A stretch of 6,810 nt of DNA, from the NCBI GenBank assembly GCA_013041785.1, contig JABDRK010000018.1, positions 1 to 6,810 on the forward strand, given 5' to 3'. Both the position numbers and the translations under genes were made by a program. The notes under the pieces were generated by a model that was not told the origin of the DNA, did not search any database, and worked only from the letters and a program-made list of their open reading frames with translations. Shown in pieces: positions 6,022 through 6,810 of the stretch; positions within the stretch are counted from its first letter, which is position 1, and each line of letters starts with the position of its first letter. The DNA comes from Eudoraea sp. (GTDB lineage: Bacteria > Bacteroidota > Bacteroidia > Flavobacteriales > Flavobacteriaceae).

Positions 6022-6642
6022 GTGTTTTATTTTACGCTCGACATACTGGGTACCATAGCCTTTGCAATTTCCGGAGTGCTGGTAGCCATGGAGAAAAAAC
6101 TAGATGTTTTCGGAGTTTTTATTGTGGCTTTTGTTACCGCGGTAGGCGGGGGAAGCCTGCGCGACATGCTCATTGGAAATACGCCGGTGATCTGGATGCG
6201 GGAATCGGTATATGCCATTACCATAATTGCCTCGGTTATCGTGGCCATACTTTTTCAAAGCAAACTGAAATATTTCCGAAAGTCGTTATTTCTTTTTGAC
6301 ACCTTGGGCATAGGCCTTTATACCATGGTGGGTATTGAAAAAGGATTATCCGCAGGTTTGTTGCCGATCATGTGTGTGGCCCTGGGGACGATGACCGCCT
6401 CCTTTGGTGGAGTTATCCGCGACATTTTATGCAATGAAATCCCGGTAATTTTCAGAAAGGAGATCTATGCTACGGCCTGTATTTTAGGTGGATTTTCCTA
6501 TTTCCTGTTGCGTGAATTACCTATTGGAGAAACCTACGCCTTTCTGGCCGGCCTTTTTATTGTTATTGGCATCCGGTTACTCGCCGTTCGTTTTGGTATT
6601 GCGCTTCCCAATATTTACCGCAATCCCACATCCGGAGCCTGA
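6022..6642 (+). CDS. TRIC channel / UPF0126 (YicG-like) family membrane protein
   Basis: A 206-residue polytopic inner-membrane protein of the bacterial TRIC family (Pfam PF03458, two tandem copies), whose studied members form trimeric monovalent-cation channels; the natural role in bacteria is unclear. The internal duplication is visible. Repeat one has AFVTAVGGGSLRDMLIGNTPVIW (about 36-58) and repeat two has a matching FGGVIRDILCNEIPVIF (128-144); each carries the glycine-rich kink followed by Arg-Asp. Hydrophobic segments at about 5-22, 30-45, 62-78, 89-104, 110-127, 147-163 and 171-188 give the expected seven helices. Length is typical for the family. GTG at 6022 is the start, placing the first helix at the N-terminus, with AAGGAA 7 nt upstream. 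It is transcribed divergently from the glycosyltransferase, probably alone, and ends 3 nt before the converging isomerase gene. Confidence 0.92.
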   Translation: MFYFTLDILGTIAFAISGVLVAMEKKLDVFGVFIVAFVTAVGGGSLRDMLIGNTPVIWMRESVYAITIIASVIVAILFQSKLKYFRKSLFLFDTLGIGLYTMVGIEKGLSAGLLPIMCVALGTMTASFGGVIRDILCNEIPVIFRKEIYATACILGGFSYFLLRELPIGETYAFLAGLFIVIGIRLLAVRFGIALPNIYRNPTSGA

Positions 6643-6645
6643 TCT

Positions 6646-6810
6646 TTATTCGATTACTTCTGCCTTTTCGATATAAATATTCCGCATGGGCCAGTCCCCG
6701 TCATCCACGGGCTGCTGATTGATCAGGTCTACCACATCCATTCCCGAAATCACTTTTCCAAATGGGGTATAGTCACCATCCAGATGGTAGGATCCAGGTT
6801 TGGTAACCAC
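6646..6810 (-). CDS. Cyclophilin-type peptidyl-prolyl cis-trans isomerase, C-terminal fragment
   Basis: The C-terminal 54 residues of a gene entering from the right edge of the window; its start and catalytic core lie outside. The segment LDGDYTPFGKVISGMDVVD (residues 10-28 of the visible part) is the characteristic end of cyclophilins (Pfam PF00160), where the family has the FG-V--GMDVVD block. It is followed by a short tail ending MRNIYIEKAEVIE before the TAA at 6646-6648. Cyclophilins isomerise Xaa-Pro bonds during folding; in Bacteroidota many are periplasmic or lipoproteins, but the N-terminus that would show this is missing. The frame has no interruption. It converges on the TRIC gene with only 3 nt between stops and no visible terminator. 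Confidence 0.9.
   Translation of the reverse strand: MVTKPGSYHLDGDYTPFGKVISGMDVVDLINQQPVDDGDWPMRNIYIEKAEVIE

Noticed and set aside
1..6810. CRISPR array, insertion sequence, tRNA or phage/defence island
   Set aside because: No repeated spacer-like units, transposase, tRNA fold or defence-type domain is visible; the genes are compact housekeeping or metabolic genes.

Overview
The window looks like ordinary chromosome from a member of the Bacteroidota, most likely a flavobacterium. Two upstream regions carry promoter elements of the Bacteroidota type (TAnnTTTG and the variant TACTTTCG). Most starts lack a Shine-Dalgarno sequence, intergenic DNA is AT-rich, and MnmA carries the longer central segment that I recall from Bacteroidota homologues. 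I see no tRNA or rRNA gene, transposase, CRISPR array or phage gene. The assignment rests on these signals and on remembered family sequences, not on a search.

Layout. On the + strand, mnmA (tRNA 2-thiouridylase, 57-1247) is followed after 17 nt by a FabK / nitronate-monooxygenase family flavoprotein (1265-2206); they probably share the promoter at 33-40. A short convergent gap with a hairpin (2215-2238) separates them from a minus-strand block. In transcription order this block is a TreT-like GT4 trehalose-forming glycosyltransferase (5628-4168), a CIA30-domain protein (4147-3611, 20 nt downstream) and an exported M20-family N-carbamoyl-amino-acid/allantoate amidohydrolase-type peptidase homologue (3532-2237, 78 nt downstream). 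Next comes a divergent non-coding region of about 390 bp (5629-6021). It holds a tandem 8-bp repeat next to the glycosyltransferase start, AT-rich stem-loops, and an 8-bp inverted repeat touching a promoter that reads right. That promoter serves a TRIC/UPF0126 seven-helix membrane protein (6022-6642). Only 3 nt separate its stop from the stop of a converging cyclophilin-type peptidyl-prolyl isomerase, of which just the C-terminal 54 residues are inside the window (6646-6810).

How the genes relate. The mnmA pair combines tRNA wobble-base modification with a flavin oxidoreductase; no shared pathway is evident. The glycosyltransferase and CIA30 genes are close enough to be co-transcribed, which is the most suggestive association here, though no functional link is established. 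I found no convincing new multi-gene system. The points most worth checking are the TreT-like/CIA30 pair, the FabK-like features of the flavoprotein, the signal peptide on the M20 hydrolase, and the dyad at the TRIC promoter.
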